Notes: generated by a model from the letters alone, not told the origin. 64,000 nt of DNA from Geomicrobium sp. JCM 19038 (GCF_000698125.1 NZ_BAXA01000007.1:62001-126000), one strand, 5' to 3'. Positions 8,957 through 18,681 are shown, numbered from the stretch's first letter. A program made the numbers and translations.

Positions 8957-10557
8957 ATCTTTTGTAACGTTCCATAATATCGGTCCAATTAAATCACGAT
9001 AGTTTTCAATAGATTCACGATGTGCGACGAAGTTTTGTTTGTTACCGATTTTACTGATTGGTAAGTAGTCCCATACCGCCAGTTGTAAATCGTCGACATA
9101 CGGTTGTGCATCTTCAATTGTACTTGCTTGTGTAATGTTCTTTAGCGCCTCATCAATCTCATCGCTTTCTGTCCAACCAGGATAACTCGACTCAGAACTT
9201 AAGAAAGGGTATTGATGGAGGGTTGGGCGAACAGCAAAGTCAACAACGAACAGGTCAAAGTTTTCTGGGTTATCACGTGCTTCTTCAAAGGAAGCCCAGT
9301 CATAGACGCTAAGTGATGCATTAAGCCCAATTTCTTCTAGCGCTTGTTGTGTATAGATGGCAATATTGTATAAGTTATCCACTTCACTTGTTGCTAAAAT
9401 AACAACCTCTTCTCCCGCATACTCAGATTGTTCCACGAGTGTCTTCGCGGCTTCAATGTCATTTTGATTGTAGTTTTCTGAGCCAGCCTCACTATACCAG
9501 TGTGATTGATTAGGGTTTGCAAGTGCGGGGTCAAGACTATAAAAACGATCATCACTATATGCGGACATGAGTGCATCGTTCATATTAACCGCAGTATTGA
9601 CTGCATGGCGAAGTGTGGGATCGCTCAGTGGTCCTTGATCGTTGTTGAACACGTAAGCCATAATGCCCCCATCACTTAAAAACTGTTCAACACCGTCAGA
9701 CGCATCAATTTGGTCAGAGCTATCTAACGGAAGGTTAAATGCAATATCATACTCGCCAGTTGTTATTCCATTGACCCTCGTAGAGGCATCGGTAATAAAG
9801 TTAAAAAACACTTCGTCGACAAGCGCCTCTTTTTCTCCAGCTAGACCACTAGCTTCTCCCTCAGGTGATTGGTAGTCTTCAAATCTTGTTAAATGAACAT
9901 GTTGATCTATTGACCACTCTTCTAACTGGAAGGGACCCGTACCGATATACTCGCTAATGCTTGCTGTTCCTGCTTCTTCAGCAATCTCTTTTGGCATAAT
10001 TGCAGGTAATGGTGCAACATCAGCAAGAATGTTTGGTCCAATAAGAGTTGCCTCTTGTAGATGTAACTCAACAGTGTTCTCATCCACCTCTACCATTGTT
10101 GCATCTGGAAAGTTTGCGAGCCTTGGCTAGATTGGGTTAACCAACGCTCCATTGAAGCGACAACATCTTCAGCAAGCATCGGTTCTCCATTATGGAAAGT
10201 AACATTATCACGAAGAATAAATGTATACACGAGTCCATCATCGCTAACCTCAAAACGCTCCGCTAATGACGGTTGGACTTCATAGTCTTCGTCAATGGCA
10301 AGTAATTGTTCAAATACATGGCGACTCACATCTCGTGTAGCTGTATGTGGTGTAATATGAGGATCAAGCGTAGCTGGGTTTGTTCCATAGCCTAAGTTCA
10401 ATGTTCCTCCTGAATCCACGTCGTCAGCTGTCGCTTCTTGGTCATTTGCAGACTCGCTTTCTGTATTTGCCGATTCACTCTCACTGTTATCACAAGCGGT
10501 CGTTAATGCTAACGCACTTAACCACAAGGCCATCGTCGTTTTTCTCATCTTAATCAT
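8951..10557 (-). pseudogene. Family-5 (OppA/DppA-like) substrate-binding lipoprotein, frameshifted
   Basis: Two overlapping reading frames form one protein of about 533 residues. The N-terminal frame has a lipoprotein signal (lipobox LTTAC), an acidic Ser/Glu linker and the family-5 start GGTLNLGYGTNPATLDPH. It breaks after ERWLTQSSQG. The second frame resumes with NFPDATMVEVDENTVEL and ends in GPILWNVTKDE, as in its paralogs. One T on the plus strand is missing in the run 10113-10115. GGGGG lies 7 bases before the ATG at 10557. It should bind oligopeptides or another amide-type solute outside the membrane and is co-transcribed with three catabolic enzymes. No ABC permease or ATPase gene is near. 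Confidence 0.8.
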
Positions 10558-10576
10558 CGTTTTACCCCCAAGTTAA

Positions 10577-12007
10577 TTATAGTTGGCATAGGCTCATATA
10601 AGATGCGTTTTTTGAAATAGCAAAATCTTCAGGGCTGATTTTGCTCGTAATGCGATTGGCTTCCTGCTGACACTCATACATTATTTTTTCCTCATCAACG
10701 GTTGTATAACTTCCTTTGTAATAAAGTGTTTTACCACTCACCATCACCCGTTCAATTTCATTTCCTCGCGCAGAGTAAATTAGGTTTGGGATATGGTTAC
10801 GCATTGGTTCTTTAATAATGGGTTGCATCGTTTTATGACTCAAATCAATGAACTGCAAGTCGGCTTTTTTTCCAGGTTCAAGTGACCCCACGTCTTGACC
10901 AATCCCAAGGGCGTGTGCACCTTCAATTGTTGCCATTCGTAATACTTGATAGGCGGGAAACACTTCAGGGTCTTGGTGAATGATTTTATTAAAGAGAGCA
11001 GTTAATTTCATTTCATTAATTATTTGATTGCAATTGTTTCCTGAACATTGGTCACTCCCAAGTCCTACATATCCACCAGCTTTTTTAAATTGTGCTGCGG
11101 GAGGGACTCGACCAGCGATGACTCCAATGGAACCGGAACATAAAATCATGGAGACTTTTGCTTTGGCGAGACGGTCAATTTCTTCATCATTGGCTTCTGT
11201 AAGGTGAGCAGCAATGAGTCGCTCATTCAGAAAACCTCGCTCTTCTAGAAAATCAATTGACCCTTGACCATAGCGATTCATTATTTGTTCAGTCTCACGC
11301 GTACTCTGTGCTACGTGCATATGGATACCGATGTTTTTATCAACGGAAAGCTGACGTACCGTTTCAAGTAATCGTTCACTGAGGAAGTCTGGACCTTGCG
11401 GACCGAGCAATGCTGTAATTCTGTTATCGTCATACCCATGCCACTCTTCAATAAGACGAATATTTTCTTCTAACGATTCTCGTCCTTTTTGTTCGTCAAA
11501 AGGATACAAATCGCCATCTTTAAGCAAGTGTTGAACATCATCTGGTACCTCTCGAATATGACTTGTAAGTCTAGCTCGAGCCCCCAATTGGCTAAAAAAT
11601 TGGGCAATCTCATGAATCGGAGTTGAGTAATCAGCAAAAGTTGTTGTACCAGCCGCTAGACCCTCAAGCAAATTCATCTTACTTCCTGCCAATTTCGCCT
11701 GATCGTCAAGGTACTTTCTGAAAGGGCCAACCCCTTTGTGCATCCAATTTTTTGTGTCTTGTCCAACCCCGCGAAGCGTTCCCCAATAGGAATGCATGTG
11801 ACCATCAATAAAACCTGGCAAGACCATTTTTCCTGAGGCATTGATCGTTTCAGAAGGTGAATACTGTTGAATTAAGTCTTTCGTAACACCAACTTCAACA
11901 ATCTTTCCATTGGCAATTGCGATTGCTCCGTCATCAACAAATCCAACACCTTCACCCGCCATCGTAAACAAGTCTGCATGAGTAATTAACATGTCAATCT
12001 TAGTCAT
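10577..12007 (-). CDS. Amidohydrolase of the SsnA/AtzA-TrzN deaminase-chlorohydrolase group
   Basis: 476 residues. LPGFIDGHMHSYWGTLRG supplies metal ligands His70 and His72, and GIHMHVAQSTRETE, LIAAHLTEA and GLGSDQCSGNN supply the remaining His/His/Asp centre of the ATZ/TRZ subgroup. This subgroup has a single metal and removes ammonia or a leaving group from heterocycles and amidines (guanine deaminase, SsnA, S-adenosylhomocysteine deaminase). The typical C-terminal ending GSLEPGKKADLQFIDL is present. The gene sits between a binding lipoprotein (19 bases downstream) and DUF1028 (96 bases upstream), which suggests an imported nitrogen compound as substrate. The exact reaction is not predictable here. 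Confidence 0.8.
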   Translation of the reverse strand: MTKIDMLITHADLFTMAGEGVGFVDDGAIAIANGKIVEVGVTKDLIQQYSPSETINASGKMVLPGFIDGHMHSYWGTLRGVGQDTKNWMHKGVGPFRKYLDDQAKLAGSKMNLLEGLAAGTTTFADYSTPIHEIAQFFSQLGARARLTSHIREVPDDVQHLLKDGDLYPFDEQKGRESLEENIRLIEEWHGYDDNRITALLGPQGPDFLSERLLETVRQLSVDKNIGIHMHVAQSTRETEQIMNRYGQGSIDFLEERGFLNERLIAAHLTEANDEEIDRLAKAKVSMILCSGSIGVIAGRVPPAAQFKKAGGYVGLGSDQCSGNNCNQIINEMKLTALFNKIIHQDPEVFPAYQVLRMATIEGAHALGIGQDVGSLEPGKKADLQFIDLSHKTMQPIIKEPMRNHIPNLIYSARGNEIERVMVSGKTLYYKGSYTTVDEEKIMYECQQEANRITSKISPEDFAISKNASYMSLCQL

Positions 12008-12103
12008 CTCACGATCATCCCTTCTATACTTTACGTGATCGATAGAACGGTATTTTTAAAGTCAAATTACTAAACGTTTTTTGTGGTTTATGTAGACAAC
12101 AAA

Positions 12104-12778
12104 CTATAAATTTGGATTCAAAGCCTTTTGACGATAGGTATCTGCGTGGTTTCGCCATACTTCCCATAGCTTTTTCATAGAATTGAGAGGATCGTCACTC
12201 CAATCGACACGTAAATCAATATATGGGAATGTGGTATCGGTGTATATGACAAGAGCGATTGATTTCTCATCTTTCACTTCTCCACCTAGATTAAAACCAA
12301 CCTCTATTGCGTCTAGTAGACGATCTGGGAAAGATAAGTGATGGTTTGTTAGATATTGTTCTGCCATTGATTTAGGTATTTCAGGGTTGCTAAGGTAATT
12401 GCCAACGGTTGCAACATTTTTTTCACAATAGTGACCAGCGTGAGGGCCAAAAGCATTTTCTCCGGTAAATGCATCAGAATGACCATCTTTGTCGACCACC
12501 GCTAACTGCCTGTATTCTGGGTATGGGGTTGCTGCTTTCATAGCTCGAAGAGCTGATGAAGCGTCAAACCGATCTTGTAAAATAGTCATTCCAATTCGTG
12601 CAAGCCTTGGGTCTGTCATGTTCTGTGAGAGAACAATTCCTGTATCACTTTGACATTGTATGACTCTTGCTCCAACAGCAGGGCTACTCGTTGTAACAAT
12701 GGCTCCGAATGCATTGGTTTTGTCACAGCGAGCAGCGACAGAAAAAGTCGTTGATACAAAAATTTCAGAGTCAGTCAT
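12104..12778 (-). CDS. DUF1028 family protein
   Basis: About 224 residues from ATG 12778, which has AAGGAGGT 5 bases upstream; a longer reading to 12808 would run through that site. The start STTFSVAARCDKTNAFGAIV, the AVGARVIQCQSDTGIVLSQN block and the central Gly-His region (FTGENAFGPHAGHYCE) are typical of DUF1028. As I recall, this family is placed in the Ntn-hydrolase superfamily and is frequently a neighbour of amidohydrolases and peptidases. Its enzymatic activity is not established. It is the first gene of the minus-strand catabolic operon, and a candidate operator (12796-12816) lies just upstream of its ribosome binding site. Confidence 0.75.
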   Translation of the reverse strand: MTDSEIFVSTTFSVAARCDKTNAFGAIVTTSSPAVGARVIQCQSDTGIVLSQNMTDPRLARIGMTILQDRFDASSALRAMKAATPYPEYRQLAVVDKDGHSDAFTGENAFGPHAGHYCEKNVATVGNYLSNPEIPKSMAEQYLTNHHLSFPDRLLDAIEVGFNLGGEVKDEKSIALVIYTDTTFPYIDLRVDWSDDPLNSMKKLWEVWRNHADTYRQKALNPNL

Positions 12779-12795
12779 TTGGTACCTCCTTCTCA

Positions 12796-12816
12796 TCGTT
12801 CCGTTCAAAGGAACGA
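12796..12816. promoter_or_regulatory. Candidate IclR operator 1 (CGTTC-N8-GGAAC)
   Basis: Inverted repeat TCGTTCC-N7-GGAACGA immediately upstream of the DUF1028 ribosome binding site. A second copy of its CGTTC-N8-GGAAC core lies in front of the divergent IclR gene. Confidence 0.45.
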
Positions 12817-12987
12817 CATTCCCTTAATGTGAATTTAACTTAACTTAAATTTCTGAAAATGTCTAGATGATTGTAAGAATTTATATCAACTTAGATTTTA
12901 TTACGTATAAAACGAGGCAGTTAACGATAATTTCCAGAGGTAGATTTTTCTATATGATTAATTTATAGTGTAGGTTAATTGTAGAGT

Positions 12988-13005
12988 GTTCCTGTAAGTA
13001 GAACG
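12988..13005. promoter_or_regulatory. Candidate IclR operator 2 (CGTTC-N8-GGAAC)
   Basis: Read on the minus strand, this is CGTTC, eight bases, GGAAC: the same spacing and half-sites as the copy at 12797-12814. It ends 18 bases before the Shine-Dalgarno sequence of the iclR-type gene, a good position for autoregulation. Confidence 0.45.
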
Positions 13006-13035
13006 GTGGTCTTAAATTTGTGTGGAGGTGAAATT

Positions 13036-13800
13036 GTGGAGTGGTTAGATCGTTTTACGATTGTAATGGATTCTGTGAGCGAAGCGACAGTGGATGGAAT
13101 TGGAATTAGTCAATTGTCACGAGATAGTGAGATTAGTAAGAGTACATTGCATCGCATGCTTAAAAGCATGATTGAAAAGGAACTTGTCGCACAAAACGAG
13201 GTTACTAAAAATTATTATTTAGGACCTCGAGCAATGCAGTGGGGGAGTCGTTTTATTCAAAGTCAAGACCCTAGTGAACGGTTAAGAACTTATTGCAAAG
13301 ATGTTGCAAAAGTTACTGGGCTATACACCTATTTAAGTAAATACCAAGCGAACCAAGTGTATTGCATTTATTCATATCAACCTTCAAACATTCGAAACAA
13401 CTATTTTGTACGAGTCGGTCAACAAATGCCCGCTCATTGTTCATCATCTGCTAAGGCAATTCTTGCCTATAAATCAGAATCAGAATTTATAAAGATGGCA
13501 GGTGGGGAGCCTTATGATGTATTCACAAGTCATACAATTCGTGATGCAAGCGCATTGAGTGATGAATTACAAAAGGTAAGAAAAGAACAAATTGCTTATT
13601 GTTTAGAAGAAATGGAAACAGGAATTTCAGCAATTTCAATTCCTTTTTTTCATAGTCAACAAGAGACAGATGTGTGTTTGAGTGTCGTTGGTGATAGCAA
13701 TACCATTCTAAAGAATATGGAAGAGATTAAAGTTGAACTAAAAAGCACTGCAAAAAAAGCGAGTCATTATTTACAAAATGCACAAATCTTAGGTGTTTAA
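13036..13800 (+). CDS. IclR-family transcriptional regulator
   Basis: About 254 residues from a GTG start preceded by GGAGGTG at a spacing of 5; the upstream ATG/GTG readings lack such a site. Residues 1-65 are a winged helix-turn-helix (GIGISQLSRDSEISKSTLHRM, then LKSMIEKELV). The rest is the IclR effector domain: YFVRVGQQMPAHCSSSAKAILAY, and the late EMETGISAISIPFF block with the conserved Glu before Gly-Ile. IclR proteins bind small aromatic or organic acids and control an adjacent catabolic operon, so this gene most likely regulates the minus-strand amidohydrolase operon and perhaps abgB-abgT. A terminator follows. Confidence 0.85.
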   Translation: MEWLDRFTIVMDSVSEATVDGIGISQLSRDSEISKSTLHRMLKSMIEKELVAQNEVTKNYYLGPRAMQWGSRFIQSQDPSERLRTYCKDVAKVTGLYTYLSKYQANQVYCIYSYQPSNIRNNYFVRVGQQMPAHCSSSAKAILAYKSESEFIKMAGGEPYDVFTSHTIRDASALSDELQKVRKEQIAYCLEEMETGISAISIPFFHSQQETDVCLSVVGDSNTILKNMEEIKVELKSTAKKASHYLQNAQILGV

Positions 13801-14110
13801 ATTTAATAAACACACCGAAGTGTTTATGGTGTGTTTGTTTTTGTGCGTTCGTTATTTAATTGCTTTGAAAAGATGTAGTAAAGTTAAAAAAGCGTGTAAG
13901 AAAAGCTACAATTCATTTCCCTTGTTTTCCTTAGTTAGAGCGTAATGATGCTATATTCAAATAGTTAATAGATAGTTCATAATATTACTAATTCACCTGA
14001 TTTGTTTCACTAAATAAATCTTTGTGATAGGATAATTCTAATTTAACGCTTACTATTCACAAATAAAATAACAACAGCAATTTTCTGTTAATAATAAGGG
14101 AGTTTTGTGT
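13801..14110. other. Intergenic region between iclR-type gene and abgB-like gene
   Basis: About 310 AT-rich bases. They hold the terminator described separately and, near the end, the AAGGGAG ribosome binding site of the next gene. I see no gene, RNA or clear operator in the remainder. Confidence 0.5.
13808..13842 (+). terminator. Rho-independent terminator of the iclR-type gene
   Basis: A 9-base stem (13808-13816 with 13828-13836, 11-base loop) is followed by a T-rich tail. Confidence 0.75.
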
Positions 14111-15532
14111 ATGTCAGTACAGCAATTCATAACGAAACATATGGACGACAATCGATCTGAATATGAAAGAATCGCAAAACAAATTTGGGATACACCAGAA
14201 CTTCGGTTTGAAGAAGAACAATCTTCGAAAACATTAGCGGATTATATTGAGTCACAAGGGTTCGATGTTGAATGCGGCATCGCAAACATCGATACAGCGT
14301 TTCGTGCGAGCTATGGAAGTGGTGCACCGGTTATTGCGTTTCTCGGTGAATTCGATGCGCTTTCAGATCTAAGTCAAGTCGAGAATGAGACAAGTTATTC
14401 TCCGAAGATTCAAGGTGGCAATGGACACGGCTGTGGTCACCATATGCTAGGGACGGCTGCATTAGCGGCAGCCATTGCTGCACGAGATTATATGGTTGAA
14501 AACAACTTGCCAGGCACGATTGAGTTCTACGGTTGCCCAGGAGAAGAAGGTGGTTCAGGTAAGACCTTTATGGCACGTGAAGGTGTTTTCGATAACATTG
14601 ACACTGCAATAACTTGGCACCCAGGAACATTCAATACAGTCTGGGCGTTTGAGACTTTGGCAAATTATCAAGTGTCGTTTAAGTTCAAAGGCAAAGCTTC
14701 GCATGCAGCAGCTAGCCCACACCTCGGTAGAAGTGCTTTAGATGCCGTTGAATTAATGAATATTGGCTCTAATTATTTACGTGAACATATTGAAGAAACG
14801 TCACGACTGCACTATGCCATTACAAACACAGGTGGTATTTCACCAAATGTTGTGCAGCCGGAGGCGGAAGTTCTTTACTTAATGCGTGGAACAACGGTTC
14901 AAAAGGCCAAGAATGTATTCGAGCGTGTTCAAAAGATTGCAGAAGGTGCGGCACTTATGACTGAAACGGAATTGGATGTTCGTTTCGACAAAGCTTGTAC
15001 GAACTATGTTCGTAATCATACGCTCGAAGAAGTGATGAACAACGAAATGGCAGCGTTCGATGAACCGGAATTTACAGATGAAGAAAAAGCGCTTGCGAAG
15101 AAATTCTACGACACGTTGAGTGAGAGTGAGCAACAAAGCGCCGTTGAAGAAGTACGTAAAGTATCTTCAGAGTCACTACCAACAGATCTACCAGAACTAG
15201 CGATTCCATCAACTCCTGGGGAGAAGCGTCTAGCAGGTTCTACGGATGTTGGCGATGTGAGTGCGATTGCCCCAACGGTACAGTGCTATACAACTTGTTA
15301 CGCCTTTGGAACACCAATGCACACGTGGCAAATGGTCGCACAAGGGAAGACATCGTATGCAATGACGGGTATGCTTTATGCGGCGAAGTTAATGTCAGGA
15401 ACAGCGGCTCAATTGCTTCACTACCCAGAGAAGATTGCAACGGCAAAAGAAGAGTTAAACGAACATTTAGGCGGAAAGCCGTATGAATGTCCAATCCCAG
15501 AAGGGATTACACCAACGAAAATTTCACACTAA
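14111..15532 (+). CDS. M20 amidohydrolase, AbgB-like (p-aminobenzoyl-glutamate hydrolase subunit type)
   Basis: About 473 residues. Metal-site motifs are NGHGCGHHMLGTAAL, CPGEEGGSGK and KASHAAASPHLGRSA, and the C-terminal STDVGDVSAIAPTV block is characteristic of the AbgB branch. Relatives cleave p-aminobenzoyl-glutamate or other N-acyl/aryl amino acids and dipeptides in the cytoplasm. ATG 14111 has AAGGGAG 8 bases upstream; the TTG two codons earlier is less well placed. The next gene, 20 bases after the stop, is an AbgT transporter, so the pair is a self-contained import-and-hydrolysis unit. No AbgA partner is present, so it may act alone. Confidence 0.82.
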   Translation: MSVQQFITKHMDDNRSEYERIAKQIWDTPELRFEEEQSSKTLADYIESQGFDVECGIANIDTAFRASYGSGAPVIAFLGEFDALSDLSQVENETSYSPKIQGGNGHGCGHHMLGTAALAAAIAARDYMVENNLPGTIEFYGCPGEEGGSGKTFMAREGVFDNIDTAITWHPGTFNTVWAFETLANYQVSFKFKGKASHAAASPHLGRSALDAVELMNIGSNYLREHIEETSRLHYAITNTGGISPNVVQPEAEVLYLMRGTTVQKAKNVFERVQKIAEGAALMTETELDVRFDKACTNYVRNHTLEEVMNNEMAAFDEPEFTDEEKALAKKFYDTLSESEQQSAVEEVRKVSSESLPTDLPELAIPSTPGEKRLAGSTDVGDVSAIAPTVQCYTTCYAFGTPMHTWQMVAQGKTSYAMTGMLYAAKLMSGTAAQLLHYPEKIATAKEELNEHLGGKPYECPIPEGITPTKISH

Positions 15533-15552
15533 AATCATCGAGGTGAATTGCT

Positions 15553-17085
15553 ATGCAACCAAATTCTTCTTCGGTGATGAATCGAATTCTTAACCGAGTT
15601 GAATGGCTTGGGAATAAGTTACCCCACCCATTTATCTTATTCGTTTATCTAGCAGTCGCAATTATTATCATTTCATGGATTGTTAGTCTTTTTAGTGTCT
15701 CTGTTGAGCATCCGATGAGCGGGGAAACCATTGAAGCGAAGAGTTTGTTCTCTGGTGAAGGTGTATTGTTTATGATTGAATCGATGATCACGAACTTCAC
15801 CGGCTTTGCTCCATTAGGATTAATTTTAACGATGATGCTCGGAATCGGGCTTGCGCAACAAGTCGGTCTTTTTGATACGCTAATGAAAGCGACGATTATG
15901 CGTGCACCAACTGCACTTGTTACGTACGCAATTATTTTTGCTGCTGTTCTCGGTAACATCGCTTCCGATGCAGCGATGATTATTATACCTCCGCTTGCAG
16001 CGATGGTTTTCTATTCCTTAGGGCGAAATCCGATTGCAGGAATGTGTGCCGGGTTTGCCGGGGTAACAGCAGGGTTTACAGCGAACATCTTAATTGCAGG
16101 TACAGATGCACTTTTGGCAGGGATTACAACGGAAGCAGCTCGCTCTCTTGATCCCGATATTCTCGTTACACCTGTTGATAACTGGTTCTTTATGAGCGTA
16201 TCAACATTCATGGTCGTACTTGTTGTAGGTTTGGTTACTACGAGAATTATTGAGCCAAGACTCGGGAAGTTCGATGAAAGTTATGCAGAGCCTGCGGTAT
16301 TAAACGAATCTGCAGAAAAACCAAAGCGAAAAGAAATGTTAGGTTTGCTTTATGCTGGGATCGGTACAATTGTATATGTTGGGATCGTACTCGCATTGAT
16401 TCTACCAGAGGGGTCTGTATTCCGCGGTGAAGGCGGCTCATTTATTCCGTCACCATTCTTATCGAATATCGTTCCGTTTATTTTGATATGGTTTATCGTT
16501 GTTTCTGTTGCATATGGTGTCACAGTTGGTTCGGTTAAGAGACCAGGTGATGTTCCAATGCACATGACAGAAGCGATGAAAAGTATGGTGCCATACATCG
16601 TTCTCGTGTTTGCAATCTCGCAATTTATTGCTTACTTCAACTGGACGAATTTGAGTACTATCTTAGCTGTTAACACGTCCGAGTTCTTAGAAGGAATCGG
16701 ATTTACAGGCTTAGGATTAATGGTCGCATTTATCATTCTTGCAACCTTACTAAATCAGGTCATTACGAGTGGTTCTGCGCAATGGGCATTAATGGCTCCT
16801 GTTTTTGTTCCGATGCTCATGCTTCTCGGATATGATCCAGCATATGCGCAACTCGCCTATCGAATCGGTGATTCAGCGTCTTCCGTACTAACGCCGTTGA
16901 ATCCCTACTTAATTATGGTTCTCGGTTTTATGAAGCGATACGATAGCAGACTAGGTTTAGGAAGTATTATTTCATTAATGATTCCATACGCACTCTTCGT
17001 ACTTGCTGTTTGGATCGTTCTATTCGTCATTTGGACATTACTCGGCTTGCCGATCGGTCCAGGTGTAGACATCTATTTGGATTAA
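15553..17085 (+). CDS. AbgT-family transporter
   Basis: 510 residues with about 12 hydrophobic helices. Conserved AbgT features are the N-terminal LNRVEWLGNKLPHPFILF, the ASDAAMIIIPPLAAMVF loop and the late SGSAQWALMAPVFVPM and GDSASSVLTPLNPYLIM hairpin regions. AbgT of E. coli imports p-aminobenzoyl-glutamate; other members export sulfonamides, so direction and substrate are not certain. The GAGGTG ribosome binding site and the 20-base gap after the AbgB-like enzyme support an operon with import function. A strong terminator follows. Confidence 0.88.
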   Translation: MQPNSSSVMNRILNRVEWLGNKLPHPFILFVYLAVAIIIISWIVSLFSVSVEHPMSGETIEAKSLFSGEGVLFMIESMITNFTGFAPLGLILTMMLGIGLAQQVGLFDTLMKATIMRAPTALVTYAIIFAAVLGNIASDAAMIIIPPLAAMVFYSLGRNPIAGMCAGFAGVTAGFTANILIAGTDALLAGITTEAARSLDPDILVTPVDNWFFMSVSTFMVVLVVGLVTTRIIEPRLGKFDESYAEPAVLNESAEKPKRKEMLGLLYAGIGTIVYVGIVLALILPEGSVFRGEGGSFIPSPFLSNIVPFILIWFIVVSVAYGVTVGSVKRPGDVPMHMTEAMKSMVPYIVLVFAISQFIAYFNWTNLSTILAVNTSEFLEGIGFTGLGLMVAFIILATLLNQVITSGSAQWALMAPVFVPMLMLLGYDPAYAQLAYRIGDSASSVLTPLNPYLIMVLGFMKRYDSRLGLGSIISLMIPYALFVLAVWIVLFVIWTLLGLPIGPGVDIYLD

Positions 17086-17098
17086 AGAATTCATAGGC

Positions 17099-17135
17099 CG
17101 CCCCTCTGTCAGTAGAAACAGGGGGGCGTCTTTCA
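17099..17135 (+). terminator. Rho-independent terminator of the abgB-abgT pair
   Basis: An 11-base GC-rich stem (17099-17109 with 17118-17128, including G-T pairs) is followed by TCTTTCATTT. Confidence 0.8.
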
Positions 17136-17531
17136 TTTGGGGTTCTATAAGTACTCTGATCCAAGGTTAGTAGACGAAATTTTTGTCGCTAAACCGTTCA
17201 CATGGCGCTGTTAAAGAGAAAAAACCTAAAAAAACGGCTAGGTATTACGAATGGTTTTGCTTTTAAGAAAAAAGACTACCAAGCAGAAAGTCTCGTTATC
17301 TTAGGAAAACATTTCAATGGTTTATATATCAAGGGTTAGGCGCTCGTATTTCCATATTTATACCAGTTGAAATGTAAGTGATTAGTCCTGAGAAAATCTA
17401 GTCGGAAGGAATTAGAAATGCTAGATCCGTTGATAGATCAATGGGTCAGTCTATTTATTATATTTTAACAATTCAAAAAATGTGCTATTCTTTTCGTGAG
17501 GGTACTAATCCAATAAGAGGAGTGAGATTCT
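17136..17531. other. Intergenic region before the subtilisin gene
   Basis: About 400 AT-rich bases. A 45-codon open frame (ATG 17202 to TAG 17339, rich in Lys and Leu) has no ribosome binding site and is not recognisable. The end holds an AAGAGGAG ribosome binding site for the protease. Otherwise nothing is evident. Confidence 0.4.
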
Positions 17532-18674
17532 ATGAAGAAGCCTTGGAAAATGCTATCTACTACAGCAGTTTTTGCGACCGCATTCGGTGTAAGTGTATCA
17601 GTGGTTAACGCCGCAGAGGATGAGAAAGCGCAGTACTTAATTGGGTTTGATGACATCACTTTGGCCACAGAATTCGTAGATGAACACGAAGTGTCCGAAG
17701 ACCAACTTGTTGCAACATCATCAGGAGAAGACATCGATATTGACGTGTTGCATGAATTTGAACACATTCCGGTATTATCAGCAGAGCTTGATAAAGAAGA
17801 CGTAACTGAATTGAAAGAGAATGACGCGATTGCGTATATTGAAGAAGATATTGAAGTGACGATCTCGCAAACGATTCCTTGGGGAATTGATCGTGTTAAT
17901 GCACCGGCAGCTAATGCGAGTGGTGTGACAGGTGGCGGTGTGAGTGTCGCAATCTTGGATACTGGAATCTCTACACATGAGGATTTAAACATTCAAGGTG
18001 GTGAAAGTTTCGTTCCTGGTGAACCAGGAATTGATGATGGAAATGGACACGGTACACATGTAGCGGGTACGATTGCAGCACTTGATAATGATCTAGGGGT
18101 TCTTGGTGTATCGCCTGACGTTGATCTATATGCGGTTAAAGTGTTAGGTTCTGATGGCTCAGGGAATATTAGTTCAATTGCTGAAGGGCTTGAATGGGCA
18201 GGTGAAAATGGAATGGATGTTGCAAATATGAGTTTGGGTAGTCCATTACCAAGTCCAACTCTTGAACAAGCAGTTGATGAAGCGACCGATCGTGGTGTGC
18301 TTGTTGTAGCAGCATCTGGAAATTCAGGCGCCTCTTCTATTGGTTATCCTGCAGCCTATGATAATGCGATGGCAGTAGGTGCAACGACTCAAAACGACAC
18401 GCGTGCTAGCTTTTCTCAATATGGAGCAGGTTTAGATATTGTAGCTCCAGGAGTAGGGGTAGAAAGTACGTATCCTGGTGGAGGCTACCGTAGTCTTGAT
18501 GGTACATCGATGGCAGCACCTCACGTAGCTGGAGTTGCAGCGCTTGTACTTGAACAAAACCCTTCGTGGTCACCACAGCAAGTGCGTAATCACCTTAATG
18601 ATACAGCCACAGATCTTGGTGACTCAAACCAATACGGTAGCGGTCTTGTTGATGCCGTTTCTGCAACTGAGTAA
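17532..18674 (+). CDS. High-alkaline subtilisin-family serine protease precursor
   Basis: 380-residue preproprotein. The signal peptide spans about residues 1-27 (cleavage after VVNA). An I9-type propeptide runs to about residue 111, and the mature enzyme begins at SQTIPWGID, giving exactly 269 residues as in Savinase/M-protease. The catalytic triad is complete: Asp143 (AILDTGIS), His173 (GHGTHVAG) and Ser326 (GTSMAAPH), with oxyanion Asn264 (AASGNSGAS). The mature part is unusually acidic for this clade (many Asp/Glu where clausii-type enzymes have Asn, Ser or Arg), suggesting salt adaptation. It is secreted and supplies peptides to the nearby uptake and peptidase genes. A strong terminator follows. 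Confidence 0.93.
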   Translation: MKKPWKMLSTTAVFATAFGVSVSVVNAAEDEKAQYLIGFDDITLATEFVDEHEVSEDQLVATSSGEDIDIDVLHEFEHIPVLSAELDKEDVTELKENDAIAYIEEDIEVTISQTIPWGIDRVNAPAANASGVTGGGVSVAILDTGISTHEDLNIQGGESFVPGEPGIDDGNGHGTHVAGTIAALDNDLGVLGVSPDVDLYAVKVLGSDGSGNISSIAEGLEWAGENGMDVANMSLGSPLPSPTLEQAVDEATDRGVLVVAASGNSGASSIGYPAAYDNAMAVGATTQNDTRASFSQYGAGLDIVAPGVGVESTYPGGGYRSLDGTSMAAPHVAGVAALVLEQNPSWSPQQVRNHLNDTATDLGDSNQYGSGLVDAVSATE

Positions 18675-18681
18675 TCATTAG

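Noticed and set aside
17202-17339. 45-codon ORF before the protease, considered as a transposase remnant
   Set aside because: No ribosome binding site, no inverted repeats and no recognisable transposase motif.
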